NCBI GenBank assembly: GCA_965656535.1
Contig: CBFHKX010000002.1
Coordinates: 124,001 to 188,000 of the forward strand
DNA: 64,000 bases
DNA from: Lishizhenia sp965656535
Lineage (GTDB): Bacteria; Bacteroidota; Bacteroidia; Flavobacteriales_D; Crocinitomicaceae
Direction of reading: 5' to 3'
Numbering within the stretch: the stretch's first letter is position 1; every line of letters starts with the position of its first letter. The notes below the pieces were generated by a model. It saw nothing but the letters and a program-made list of their open reading frames with translations, searched no databases and was not told where the DNA came from. The position numbers were made by a program, and so were the translations under genes. Below are positions 25,579 through 35,160 of this stretch, one piece after another.

Positions 25579-28215
25579 CTAAAACTTAACAACCAATTTT
25601 ACGTTAAACCTTCTTCCTGTTAAGAAATTTGGAATACCGTAAAACCTACCTTCAACATCTTGTATCCATTGCTGCGAGAGTACGTTATTTATTCCTAAGA
25701 GATTAAATATCTCAAAACTCAATCTGGCGTCGGTTAAAGCTCTACCTAGTTTATTTCTGTTCTCGAAAGACTTTTCATATAAGAAGTCATAGCCAAAACC
25801 AATATCGGTTCTAAAATATGCTCTCTGGCGTAAAATATCTTTGTAGCGGTTAAAGTCTGGCGGACCATAAGGTAGTTTGTAGCCATAATTTAAACCTAGA
25901 TTAACTGTAAATTTTGGAAACCTAGGCATTCTATCTTGAAATAAAGTAGCAAAAGTAAACCATTGATCCGAGGGGCGAGGAATAAATCCTGGCTCTTGTC
26001 TAATACTGTCTGTTGCTACATCATTGAAAGTAAAACCGTTGATAATGGTATCATTGTCTGAGTTGAGATAGATATAAAACTCGTCACTTAACAAGTCTTC
26101 GGCAGTTCTTAGTGCGCTGAACTTAAAAAAAGACTGAATTCCCTCTATAAATTCTCCATGTAAATTCAAATCCAGTCCATAAGCATAAGCAATCGCATCA
26201 TTTGTGGTGTAGTAGCGTACACGTACGTTGTCAATTTCATAAGGATTTACGTCCCAAAGGTATTTATAGTAAACTTCAGAAGTAAGTTTAAAAGGTTTTT
26301 CTCTACCCCACATTTCGAATTGGTAGTCTAATCCTGCAACCAAATGAAAGGATTTTTGACTCTTAATTGAGGTATTTACCGTTCCGTCAAAGGCACGTAA
26401 TTCTCTATAAAAAGGCGGTTGATAATACAAGCCAGTAGAAGCATGGTAGCGCATAAATCGTTTCTTAGTTATGCCGTTTCGTTGATAATATTTTCTAGGG
26501 TAAAAGCTAATACCTGCTCTTGGTGTAATGTAAAACTCATTGTTAAAGGCAGTATATCCTGCTCGAATACCACCGTCAAATTTAAAATTCTGTCTGCTGT
26601 TTTCAACTGTGTCAATAATTCGTGTTTTTATCGTTTTACCTAAACTATCTTTGCTGCGTAGTACAATTTCTGCCGGATAACTTAAACTATCTTTTTGCCA
26701 ATTTCTAGAAAACATAACATAGGCACTGTACCGAGAAGATTGAAGTGTATTAATTGCTTTAATTGTTTCAGAAAGTTCTAAGTTTCCACCTGGATTTTGT
26801 GGAAGAGAAAAACCAGCTGAGTCTACCAGTTTCCATTCGCTCAATTGATCATAAAAGTCTTCATATTGCGCACGTATTCCCCAGCGTAATTTTCCTTTTT
26901 TAAGGTAATCTAATCCTGTATTATCTATTTCTTGAAATTGATATTGCCCATCATGTGATAAAGCATAAATTGTAGCATTCAAGTTATTTCTAGCATGGTT
27001 TAAAAAAGTTCCTACGCCTATCGTTCCAACTGAGTCTCCAAATTCTTCTTGACCTGGATCTGTTTCTAGTTCATTAATAAAGTATTGGCCTTGTATGGTG
27101 AAGTTTTCAGATTCATCTGTATTAAAAATAGAAGCGTAGAAATCTAAATTGGTTCTTTTATTTGCTTTAAATTTAAGGCTTGTTGCTCCGGTAATAGTTC
27201 TAAAACGTGTTTGTTCTTGTCCATCAAAAAAGACCCTAAAACTATATGCTTCGTTAACCGTTCCAAATTGGGTTTCTTGGGTTTCAGGAGCAAACCTGTA
27301 GTTGTTGCTTGAGAAATGTCCAAGAACGCTCCAAACTAACCGATCTGATATGGTGTAATTGGTTAAGAATTGAAAATCATAAAATATGGGGTTATACGCT
27401 CCTTGTGTTGGAAGTGCATTTAAAAGGTATCCGTTTGATCTGTATCGAGCACCTGCCAGAAAATTAAACCTTGGAGAAACTTTGTGTCCGATATTAGCAC
27501 TTACACCTAATAAAGAAGCCGAGCCCGACCCAATAAGAGAATCGGGTGTTTTGTATGTAATGTCGAGCACAGAGCTTAGTTTATCTCCGTAATTTGCCGT
27601 AAATCCACCTGCGCTAAAGGCAATATTTTCTACCATATCGGTATTAATAAAACTCATGCCTTCTTGTTGTCCAGCTCGAGTTAAAAACGGTCTGTATACT
27701 TGAAAACCATTGACATAAATTAAATTTTCGTCAAAATTACCTCCTCGTACATTATAATTATTGGTGAGTTCATTGTTTGAAGTTGCAGCTGTACTAAAGG
27801 TTAAAAATCGTTCTACGGATTGTGATGGTCCGGCAATATTTAGTAAATCAATTTTTTCAATGTTCCCTATATCACTGCTTCCAGACCCAGTTATCACAAC
27901 TCCTTCATTGGATTGAAGGGAGAATTTAGTTTTAGGTAATTCGTAATTTTCTCCTGGTTTGAGGTTTATTTTATATTCAAAACGTTCTGAGCTGTATAAG
28001 ACAACTAAAGTAAGTTCTTGATTTGCAGGAACAGATAGTGTATAGAAGCCATCGAGGTTAGAGAGTGTATTTAGTTTTTTATTTTCTGTTATATAAATGC
28101 GTGCATCAGAAAATCCTCTGTTGTATTTGTCTACTACTTTTCCCTGTACGGAAGCAGTCTGCGCAATATTTACGAAGTAAATGAAAAGAAAAAAAATAGA
28201 TAATAAGAGCTTCAT
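25579..28215 (-). CDS. TonB-dependent outer-membrane receptor with carboxypeptidase-regulatory-like domain
   Basis: 878 residues: signal peptide (1-19, ending NIAQ), a CarboxypepD_reg-like beta domain (about 22-110, VQGKVVDKYNRGFSDARIYI), a plug domain (about 115-240, NNYNVRGGNFDENLIYVNG) and a long beta-barrel ending in an aromatic residue (FNVKLVVKF). Takes up a large or scarce substrate with energy from TonB-ExbBD. No SusD-like gene is adjacent, so it is not a SusCD pair. The ligand cannot be predicted. It lies 61 bp downstream of the moxR gene. Confidence 0.9.
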   Translation of the reverse strand: MKLLLSIFFLFIYFVNIAQTASVQGKVVDKYNRGFSDARIYITENKKLNTLSNLDGFYTLSVPANQELTLVVLYSSERFEYKINLKPGENYELPKTKFSLQSNEGVVITGSGSSDIGNIEKIDLLNIAGPSQSVERFLTFSTAATSNNELTNNYNVRGGNFDENLIYVNGFQVYRPFLTRAGQQEGMSFINTDMVENIAFSAGGFTANYGDKLSSVLDITYKTPDSLIGSGSASLLGVSANIGHKVSPRFNFLAGARYRSNGYLLNALPTQGAYNPIFYDFQFLTNYTISDRLVWSVLGHFSSNNYRFAPETQETQFGTVNEAYSFRVFFDGQEQTRFRTITGATSLKFKANKRTNLDFYASIFNTDESENFTIQGQYFINELETDPGQEEFGDSVGTIGVGTFLNHARNNLNATIYALSHDGQYQFQEIDNTGLDYLKKGKLRWGIRAQYEDFYDQLSEWKLVDSAGFSLPQNPGGNLELSETIKAINTLQSSRYSAYVMFSRNWQKDSLSYPAEIVLRSKDSLGKTIKTRIIDTVENSRQNFKFDGGIRAGYTAFNNEFYITPRAGISFYPRKYYQRNGITKKRFMRYHASTGLYYQPPFYRELRAFDGTVNTSIKSQKSFHLVAGLDYQFEMWGREKPFKLTSEVYYKYLWDVNPYEIDNVRVRYYTTNDAIAYAYGLDLNLHGEFIEGIQSFFKFSALRTAEDLLSDEFYIYLNSDNDTIINGFTFNDVATDSIRQEPGFIPRPSDQWFTFATLFQDRMPRFPKFTVNLGLNYGYKLPYGPPDFNRYKDILRQRAYFRTDIGFGYDFLYEKSFENRNKLGRALTDARLSFEIFNLLGINNVLSQQWIQDVEGRFYGIPNFLTGRRFNVKLVVKF

Positions 28216-28276
28216 AGAACTTTACTTATTTCTAATAACGTAGAAATGGAAAGATATTTTAATTGTATGTAGCTTT

Positions 28277-29230
28277 CTATAAGATTTCAGAGATAATTCT
28301 GTCCATAGAGTATCCTTCTGCTTCTGCACGGTAGTTTCTAACTAGTCTGTGACGAAGAATTGGATGAGCAACTGCTTTTACATCTTCTATATCTGGAGAG
28401 TATTTCCCTTTAAGAACAGCATGGCATTTTGCTCCTACAATTAAGTATTGAGATGCCCTCGGACCAGCTCCCCAAGAAATAAAGTCCTTGGCAATTTTTG
28501 GAGCATTTTCATTATTTAAACGGGTTTTTCCCACTAATTTAACAGCGTATTCTAAAACATTATCGGGTACCGGAATTCTTCGAATTAATTCTTGATACTT
28601 AACGATTTGATCGCCAGAAATGATTTGCTTTAAGTCAATTTTAGTATCAGTTGTTGTAGCTTTAACAATAGCCAACTCCTCTTCATACTTTGGATAATCT
28701 ACCCAGATATTGAACATAAATCTATCCAACTGAGCTTCAGGTAGTGGATAGGTTCCTTCTTGTTCAATTGGATTTTGAGTAGCTAAAACAAAAAACGGAG
28801 CCGGCAGAGGATAGCTTGTTCCTGCTGCAGTAACTATTTTTTCTTGCATAGCTTCTAGAAGCGCAGCTTGTGTTTTCGGGGGAGTTCTGTTTATTTCATC
28901 GGCTAAAACTATGTTAGAGAAAAGCGGACCTTTGATAAATTTAAAGTTTCTGTTTTCGTCTAAAATTTCAGATCCAATAATGTCTGAAGGCATTAAATCT
29001 GGTGTAAATTGTACACGATTAAAACTTAATCCTAACGTTTGCGCAATTGTATTTACCAAAAGTGTTTTAGCTAAACCAGGCACACCAACTAACAAACAAT
29101 GTCCGCGAGAAAAAATACTAATTAAAACTTGGTCAACTACCTCGTCTTGTCCGATAATAACTTTATGAATTTCAGCTTTTAATTGCTTGTATTGTTCTAC
29201 TAATTGATCTACTGCAGCTACGTCTGACAT
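28277..29230 (-). CDS. MoxR-family AAA+ ATPase
   Basis: 317 residues: Walker A GVPGLAKT (about 54-61), Walker B ADEINRTPPKTQAALLEAMQ, sensor region ATQNPIEQEGTYPLPEAQLD. MoxR proteins help assemble or activate other proteins, usually with DUF58 and von Willebrand A partners. None of those partners is next to it here; the neighbours are a SurA/PpiC cluster 32 bp upstream and the TonB receptor. It could belong to the envelope-folding operon. Confidence 0.9.
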   Translation of the reverse strand: MSDVAAVDQLVEQYKQLKAEIHKVIIGQDEVVDQVLISIFSRGHCLLVGVPGLAKTLLVNTIAQTLGLSFNRVQFTPDLMPSDIIGSEILDENRNFKFIKGPLFSNIVLADEINRTPPKTQAALLEAMQEKIVTAAGTSYPLPAPFFVLATQNPIEQEGTYPLPEAQLDRFMFNIWVDYPKYEEELAIVKATTTDTKIDLKQIISGDQIVKYQELIRRIPVPDNVLEYAVKLVGKTRLNNENAPKIAKDFISWGAGPRASQYLIVGAKCHAVLKGKYSPDIEDVKAVAHPILRHRLVRNYRAEAEGYSMDRIISEIL

Positions 29231-29262
29231 ATCTTAAATTTGATTGGAGGTAAATATAACAA

Positions 29263-30633
29263 TTACCAATTATATCTATACGTGCAACGACTATAATCTT
29301 CGTCTATTTTGATATATGCGTTTGGTATTTTATTGTTGACCCAATTCGTAATAATTTCTGCTTTTTTATCATTTTCTGTAGCTTGTTTTATAAAATTATA
29401 ATCATCTTCTAAGTTTGCTACATGTGGTTTTGTTCTATCGGCAAGACGTATAATTCGTACACCTTGTTTTCTTTGTCTTGGGTCTGAAAACAAACTAGGC
29501 TCAGAAAAATCTCCTATTTCTAGATTATCTGTAAGTATAAATATTTGCGGATCTATTTGATTTAGATTTTCCATATCCCAAAGCTGCTCGCCAGAGTAGG
29601 GGTTTGTTAAATTACCTCTGTTTTGCTTCGTATCATCATCTTCAGAGTAAAGTAAAACAGCGTCATCCCAAGAAATTTCTCCTTTTTTCAAACGGCTATA
29701 GCATTCTTCAATTATGTCAGATGCTTTTACAACACTTGCTCTACTTACCTCCGGTATACGTAGTATATGTCTAACTTTATAATCGTCACCTCTTCTTTCT
29801 AGTAACTGTAAGAAGTGAAAACCATATTCTGTTTCAAAAACATCAGATATTTCGCCTTCTTTCAAGGAGAAAAGAGCAGATTCAAATGGTTTCACCATCA
29901 TGCCTTTAGTTCCATTTATTTCCCCGCCAATTTGAGCAGAACCTGGATCTTCTGAATAAATCTTTGCTATGCTAGAAAAAGAGCGATCTCCTTTAAGAAT
30001 TGCGGTTCTCCATTCATTCATTTCGTTAATGGTATTGTTTTTATCCTCTTGCAGTAATTCTGGATAAACAACAATTTGTTGGATGGCCAGCTTTGCATTA
30101 ATATAAGGCAAACTATCAACGGGTATCTTTTTGAAGAATTGTTGAACATCTCTTGGAGAAACCTGTACACCAGCAGTAATTGTTCTTTCCATTTCTTGAG
30201 ACATTAATCTATCGCGGATTACTTCTCTAAATTCGTTTTTGATTTGGAGGTAGGATTTTCCATAAAATTCTTCTAGTGCTTCTTTGGATCCTATCTGTGC
30301 TTCAATGGTTCTTAATCGGTTTTCCATTTCTGCGTTCACCTGCGGATCTTCGATAATGATACTATCTAGTTTTGCTTGATTTAGAAGAAGGTTTTGGTAT
30401 AGCATTTCCTCCAACATGTAGCATTGTGTTTGATAATCAACCTCTATGCCTTGGGATTGTGCTTGTACTTTCTGTGATTCAATATCTGAAAGGAGTACAA
30501 TATTGTCTCCAATTTGCCCGATTACCTTATCTATCACAGCATTAGAATCATCTCCTCCAATACTTATTGGTTGTGCATAAACATTTGATGCAATTAAGGT
30601 GAAAAGGCTAATCCAAATTATAGTTAACTTCAT
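29263..30633 (-). CDS. surA: SurA-like periplasmic chaperone / peptidyl-prolyl isomerase
   Basis: 456 residues: signal peptide (1-20, SNVYAQ), SurA N-terminal helical domain (about 30-170), then two parvulin-type domains (around AIQQIVVYPELLQED and YKVRHILRIPEVS, with GGEINGTKGMM and ENLNQIDPQIF regions). Guides outer-membrane proteins through the periplasm. Its start overlaps the previous gene's end by 26 bp, so the three folding-factor genes are one unit. Confidence 0.88.
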   Translation of the reverse strand: MKLTIIWISLFTLIASNVYAQPISIGGDDSNAVIDKVIGQIGDNIVLLSDIESQKVQAQSQGIEVDYQTQCYMLEEMLYQNLLLNQAKLDSIIIEDPQVNAEMENRLRTIEAQIGSKEALEEFYGKSYLQIKNEFREVIRDRLMSQEMERTITAGVQVSPRDVQQFFKKIPVDSLPYINAKLAIQQIVVYPELLQEDKNNTINEMNEWRTAILKGDRSFSSIAKIYSEDPGSAQIGGEINGTKGMMVKPFESALFSLKEGEISDVFETEYGFHFLQLLERRGDDYKVRHILRIPEVSRASVVKASDIIEECYSRLKKGEISWDDAVLLYSEDDDTKQNRGNLTNPYSGEQLWDMENLNQIDPQIFILTDNLEIGDFSEPSLFSDPRQRKQGVRIIRLADRTKPHVANLEDDYNFIKQATENDKKAEIITNWVNNKIPNAYIKIDEDYSRCTYRYNW

Positions 30634-31438
30634 ATTTATTCTCTAAACGTGTTTTTATTTCATTTGGAATTGATTTTCTCAATTCTTTAATTCTTTTGGC
30701 TAAGATACGTTCTTTAATACGTTCTTTCTCTATTTTTATTGGTGCTTTAGCTGTTTTTATTTTGTATTCTAAAATGGTTAAAAAATAGGTGTACTTGTTA
30801 TCGCTTGTTGTATAAGAACCACGGTTAACAATTAATTTATCTTTATCAATGTCAAACGGAATTTCACGTACTAAATCTTCAAAAAATATCCACTTGTTCT
30901 CTTCAAAATAAAAATTACTCGCATAAAGGTTGGCAAACTTTTTAAGTTCCTCAAGGTCTTTATCATTTTTTAACAGGTAGGTCGTTTTAATTTTCTCTAG
31001 GTTTTCGGCAGAATTAGGTGCTTTCATGTACACTGCCTTAACGATAAAGTTTTTCTGCGCATAAGCTTCTCTATTTTTATTGTAGTACGCTAGTATTTCT
31101 TGCTCTGTAACGGTACTGTCTACTGTTTCTTTGATAATTTCATTTTCAATGTACATATCGTAAAGCGAAGCTTCAAATGCCAAGAGTTGCTTTTTTACTT
31201 GAAGCAGGTGTTCGGGATAATTCTCTTTTAAGTAAAGTTCTTTTTGCTTGGTATCGGTCCAGAATTTTGCTACTTCCTTTTTATCAACAATAGACAATGA
31301 GTCTTTAAAACTAGCCTCAACTAGAGCGTTTAATTCAATTTTAGTTAATCCTTGATTTTCTATACTAATAACCAGATTTTTATTATCTGAAGAACAGCTA
31401 AGACACAAAAACAAAAGGCTGCCGAAAACGACAGCCAT
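30608..31438 (-). CDS. SurA-N-like periplasmic lipoprotein without an isomerase domain
   Basis: 276 residues from ATG at 31438. This start gives a good lipoprotein signal (MAVVFGSLLFLCLSC); a start 45 bp further up would put 15 polar residues before it and overlap the upstream gene. The body is helical and Lys/Glu-rich, with VTEQEILAYYNKNREAYAQK as in SurA/PpiD folding factors, but no clear parvulin domain. It sits between two genes for parvulin-containing chaperones. I infer a helper or chaperone-only factor; the family name is uncertain. Confidence 0.65.
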   Translation of the reverse strand: MAVVFGSLLFLCLSCSSDNKNLVISIENQGLTKIELNALVEASFKDSLSIVDKKEVAKFWTDTKQKELYLKENYPEHLLQVKKQLLAFEASLYDMYIENEIIKETVDSTVTEQEILAYYNKNREAYAQKNFIVKAVYMKAPNSAENLEKIKTTYLLKNDKDLEELKKFANLYASNFYFEENKWIFFEDLVREIPFDIDKDKLIVNRGSYTTSDNKYTYFLTILEYKIKTAKAPIKIEKERIKERILAKRIKELRKSIPNEIKTRLENKYEVNYNLD

Positions 31439-31457
31439 TTTATTTCGACTTATACGA

Positions 31458-33407
31458 TTATTTATCAAGGCTGTATAGTACATCTTGGTTCACCGTAATT
31501 GTATGTTTTTCTCGAAGGCTTTCTAACCAGTTATTCTCTAAGTAATTTTGGTAATCTTGAATTACAGATCCTTTAGCTTCTTTTAATGATTTTGGTTGTG
31601 CAGGAACAAATTCATTTACTTTAACCACGTAAAACTTCTCGTTTAAGGCATACGGTTTGTTTGTTTTTTTAGCTAAATCTTGACCAATAAAACGTTCGTC
31701 GGTTGTAGGATCAAATAATCCGCTATTTGCGCGTAAGTTTAATTGAGAACCATCGCTTATTTTTTCTTGAACCATTTTCGCATCGGCTCCTTTTTTAACC
31801 ATTTTAAAGGTTTTTTTCGCTGTTTTCTTGTCGTATAACTCATACACATTTGCATCTATTCGATTTGGATGCATGTAGTTTGTTTTGTTCTGGTCATAGA
31901 AAGCTTTGAGTCCAGTAGTATCTTTAACCGCTTTATCCCATATAGAATCTTTCATTATCTCATACAAAAGAACGCCATCATGATACTCTTGCATTAACGC
32001 TCTGTATGCAGGGTATTTGCTTTCTAGTAGACTTTCTTCGTATCCAATTATAATTTCTTTTTCCCATTCTGTATATAGACTATTTATATGTTGGTCAATA
32101 GCTTTGGGTGTTCTTCTACGTTGTGTTTTTTCAATGTGATTTACAAAGTCCATTAGTTTGTAGTCTGTATTGGCATAGTTAAACAATATTGTTTCGCCAT
32201 TTTCACCTTTATACTTCCATTTTCCTAGAAACAGCGTACTGTCTACATCGTCTTTTAACAAGTCGGCCACAGCTGTATTTACTGTTTTGTAATTGTAACT
32301 CTTTTTTAATTTTGAGATAAAAGAAGCCTGTGTTTTTTGTCCACGAATATCCTTATTCACTTTTCCTTGCAGTTCTTTTTGCATTTCTGCTTGTGACGCG
32401 AGCGGTTTGAGTGTATTTCTTTTAACGATATGCCATCCGTACTGCGTCATAAAAGGTGCTGAATAGTTTCCGTCTTTTTCTAAAGCAAATGCATTTGTTT
32501 CAAACTCAGTTACCATTCTCTGAGAAGTTCCTGTGCCGAAATCTGGTAGTCTACCTCCTTTATTTTTAGACTGAACATCATCAGAAAACTGTTGTGCGAG
32601 TAAATCCCAGTCTTCTCCGGCTTTTAACTTTTCGTAAATTTCGTTTATTTTCTTTTCCGCATTTTTATCCTCTGAAGTTTTGTCTTTCTCAAAGGTCACC
32701 ATAATATGCGAAGCAGACATTGTACCTCTGGCTGGACGTTTGTCTTTTACATAAATAATATGATATCCAAAGCGAGTTCTTACAGGCATAGAAACTTCTT
32801 TAACCTTAGTAGTGTATGCTGCTGTTTCAAAAGGATACACCATTTGAAAGGCTGTAAAATAGCCTAAATCTCCTTTGTTTTGTGCTACAGAAGGATCTTC
32901 TGAACCATTAACGCCTGAGGCAACAGTCTCAAAAGGCTCTCCATCTACTATGCGCTTGCGTAAAGCTAAAATCTTTTTGTATGCTTTAAGTGTATCTGCT
33001 GGGTTTGCTTTTTGGTCTACTCGAATTAAGATATGAGAAGCACGCACCTCTTGCTTTAATCGCTCGTAGGCTTCGTCTACCAATTCTTGGTTTTTAGTAG
33101 AATCAACTAAATAGGGTAGAGCAAGTTGTTTTCTATATCCTTCTAACTCTTTAACTAGTGAGGGTATAGTATCGTATCCTAACGCTTCTGCTTCAGCAAC
33201 TTTCAATTTAAACTTTTTGTAGAGTTCTACATATTCATCTAAAGAAGCTTTATCATATTTAGGGTCGTTGTTGTTTTTTAGGTAGCTCTGTAAAAATTCA
33301 GACTTGGTAACCTGTGTATTGTTAATAGTTAAAATCACAGGATCTTTTTGAGCAAGTGTTAATCCAGCAAGAAATAATCCGAGTGTTAAACCAATTAATT
33401 TTTTCAT
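31458..33407 (-). CDS. Periplasmic peptidyl-prolyl isomerase with two parvulin domains
   Basis: 649 residues with a signal peptide (LFLAGLTLAQ). Two PpiC/parvulin domains follow: one starting near EVRASHILIRVDQKANPAD, the second near GTMSASHIMVTFEKD, both with the HILI/HIMV and GGRLPDFGTG-type signatures. A C-terminal helical region of about 250 residues has no recognised domain. First gene of the three-gene folding cluster, with a possible promoter at 33445. It catalyses proline isomerisation in periplasmic clients and may hold outer-membrane or T9SS proteins. Confidence 0.88.
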   Translation of the reverse strand: MKKLIGLTLGLFLAGLTLAQKDPVILTINNTQVTKSEFLQSYLKNNNDPKYDKASLDEYVELYKKFKLKVAEAEALGYDTIPSLVKELEGYRKQLALPYLVDSTKNQELVDEAYERLKQEVRASHILIRVDQKANPADTLKAYKKILALRKRIVDGEPFETVASGVNGSEDPSVAQNKGDLGYFTAFQMVYPFETAAYTTKVKEVSMPVRTRFGYHIIYVKDKRPARGTMSASHIMVTFEKDKTSEDKNAEKKINEIYEKLKAGEDWDLLAQQFSDDVQSKNKGGRLPDFGTGTSQRMVTEFETNAFALEKDGNYSAPFMTQYGWHIVKRNTLKPLASQAEMQKELQGKVNKDIRGQKTQASFISKLKKSYNYKTVNTAVADLLKDDVDSTLFLGKWKYKGENGETILFNYANTDYKLMDFVNHIEKTQRRRTPKAIDQHINSLYTEWEKEIIIGYEESLLESKYPAYRALMQEYHDGVLLYEIMKDSIWDKAVKDTTGLKAFYDQNKTNYMHPNRIDANVYELYDKKTAKKTFKMVKKGADAKMVQEKISDGSQLNLRANSGLFDPTTDERFIGQDLAKKTNKPYALNEKFYVVKVNEFVPAQPKSLKEAKGSVIQDYQNYLENNWLESLREKHTITVNQDVLYSLDK

Positions 33408-33444
33408 GTATACGTTATTTTATAGATTGTATATAATGCGTAGT

Positions 33445-33452
33445 CAAAAATA
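33445..33452 (-). promoter_or_regulatory. Candidate -7 element for the SurA/PpiC operon
   Basis: Minus-strand TATTTTTG matches TAnnTTTG, 37 bp before the start of the 649-residue isomerase. No -33 element at the usual distance. Confidence 0.35.
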
Positions 33453-33534
33453 GAAGTTCCATTTATTAAAACGCACAGTTTGGGCACAAATTTTAAGAAA
33501 ATGCACCAAAACCATGAAATTAACGCTTTTTAAC

Positions 33535-35007
33535 TTATTTAAAACTGTAGTTAGGAGCTTCTCGTGTAATTGTAACGTCGTGTGGATGAGATTCTTTCAT
33601 TCCAGCATTTGTTATTCTCACAAAGTTTGCACCTTTCAGTTTATCGATATTTGCAGCACCACAGTATCCCATTCCGGCTCTAAGTCCGCCAATAATTTGG
33701 TATACAACTTCTTTTAAACTTCCTTTATATGGTACTCTACCAGATATTCCTTCTGGCACTAATTTTTTAATATCGTCTTCTGCATCTTGGAAGTATCTAT
33801 CTTTTGAGCCTTTTTGCATAGCTTCAAGTGATCCCATTCCTCTGTAGGCTTTAAACTTTCTGCCTTGATAAATAATGGTTTCGCCTGGCGATTCTTCTAC
33901 ACCGGCAAACATTGAACCTACCATAACTGTATCGGCTCCAGCAGCAATCGCTTTTACGATATCTCCCGTGTATCGAATTCCACCATCCGCAATTACAGGA
34001 ATTCCTGTTCCTTCTAGTGCGCGTGCAACATCGTTAACGGCTGTTAATTGAGGAACTCCTACACCTGCAATTATTCTTGTTGTACAAATCGAACCAGGAC
34101 CAATACCAACCTTTACAGCATCCGCTCCGGCGTCTGCAAGGTATTTTGCAGCTTCTGCTGTTGCTATATTTCCTACAATAACCTCTAAAGAAGGGTGTTT
34201 CGCCTTAACTTCCTTTAATTTGATTACCACACCTTCTGTATGTCCGTGCGCTGTGTCAATTACGATGGCATCTACACCAGCGTCCACTAAGGCATTTACT
34301 CTTTCTAAAGTGTCGGCAGTAACACCAACTGCAGCTGCAACTCTTAATCTTCCGTAAGAATCTTTACATGAGTTTGGATGTTCCTTTACTTTAATTATAT
34401 CTCTGTAAGTAATTAAACCTACCAGTTTATTGTTTGCATCTACAACAGGTAATTTTTCAATTTTATGTTCTTGTAAAATTCCTTCGGCTACTATTAAATC
34501 TGTCTCTTCAGAGGTAGTAACAATGTTTTCCGCTGTCATTACTTCATTTACAGGTCGCTCAAGGTTTTTTTCAAACCTCAAATCTCTGTTGGTTACAATT
34601 CCTTTCAAGATTTTGTTTTCATCTACAACAGGAATACCTCCAATTTTATTTTCTTTCATTAAGCGAAGCGCATCTTTGACGAGTGCATTTTCAAGCATCG
34701 TAACTGGGTCGATGATCATTCCACTTTCTGAACGTTTAACTTTTCTTACTTCTAAAGCTTGCTCAGGGATTGTCATGTTTTTATGCACAACACCAATACC
34801 ACCCGATTGCGCAATTGCAATTGCTAAGTTGGCTTCTGTTACCGTATCCATTGCTGCAGCAACAATTGGAGTGTTGACAGAGATAGAACGCGTTACTTTA
34901 CTTGAAAGCTTTACGTCTCTTGGTAAAATGTTAGAAAATGCTGGAGTTAATAGAACGTCATCGTAAGTTAAACCTTCTCTTACCTGACTGATATCGTGCA
35001 ATGCCAT
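33535..35007 (-). CDS. guaB: IMP dehydrogenase
   Basis: 490 residues from ATG at 35007 (MALHDISQVREGLTYDDVLL); a longer frame from 35058 would add 17 hydrophobic residues not found in the family and would cross the likely promoter. Oxidises IMP to XMP, the committed step to GMP. The barrel is interrupted by two CBS domains (about 94-210); the catalytic loop GPGSICTTRIIAGVG holds the active Cys, and GSMFAGVEESPGE is the phosphate-binding part. Confidence 0.95.
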   Translation of the reverse strand: MALHDISQVREGLTYDDVLLTPAFSNILPRDVKLSSKVTRSISVNTPIVAAAMDTVTEANLAIAIAQSGGIGVVHKNMTIPEQALEVRKVKRSESGMIIDPVTMLENALVKDALRLMKENKIGGIPVVDENKILKGIVTNRDLRFEKNLERPVNEVMTAENIVTTSEETDLIVAEGILQEHKIEKLPVVDANNKLVGLITYRDIIKVKEHPNSCKDSYGRLRVAAAVGVTADTLERVNALVDAGVDAIVIDTAHGHTEGVVIKLKEVKAKHPSLEVIVGNIATAEAAKYLADAGADAVKVGIGPGSICTTRIIAGVGVPQLTAVNDVARALEGTGIPVIADGGIRYTGDIVKAIAAGADTVMVGSMFAGVEESPGETIIYQGRKFKAYRGMGSLEAMQKGSKDRYFQDAEDDIKKLVPEGISGRVPYKGSLKEVVYQIIGGLRAGMGYCGAANIDKLKGANFVRITNAGMKESHPHDVTITREAPNYSFK

Positions 35008-35036
35008 AATGAACTTATTTAGTAAATAAATTCGTG

Positions 35037-35044
35037 CAAAAATA
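35037..35044 (-). promoter_or_regulatory. Candidate -7 element for guaB
   Basis: Minus-strand TATTTTTG matches TAnnTTTG, 29 bp upstream of the chosen guaB start. It supports 35007 rather than 35058 as the start codon. Confidence 0.4.
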
Positions 35045-35160
35045 ATTATAAATAACAAGAAACAGTGTTAACTCTATGTTTTTTTTATGTTAACCAAGAC
35101 ATTTATACTTATTTATGACATAAGACAGAGAATTCTTAGAAAATATGTTGTCCTGTTTTT

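Noticed and set aside
34430..34966. 178-codon plus-strand frame opposite guaB
   Set aside because: Mirror frame of a strongly conserved gene; composition is Ser/Thr/Ile-rich with no family features.
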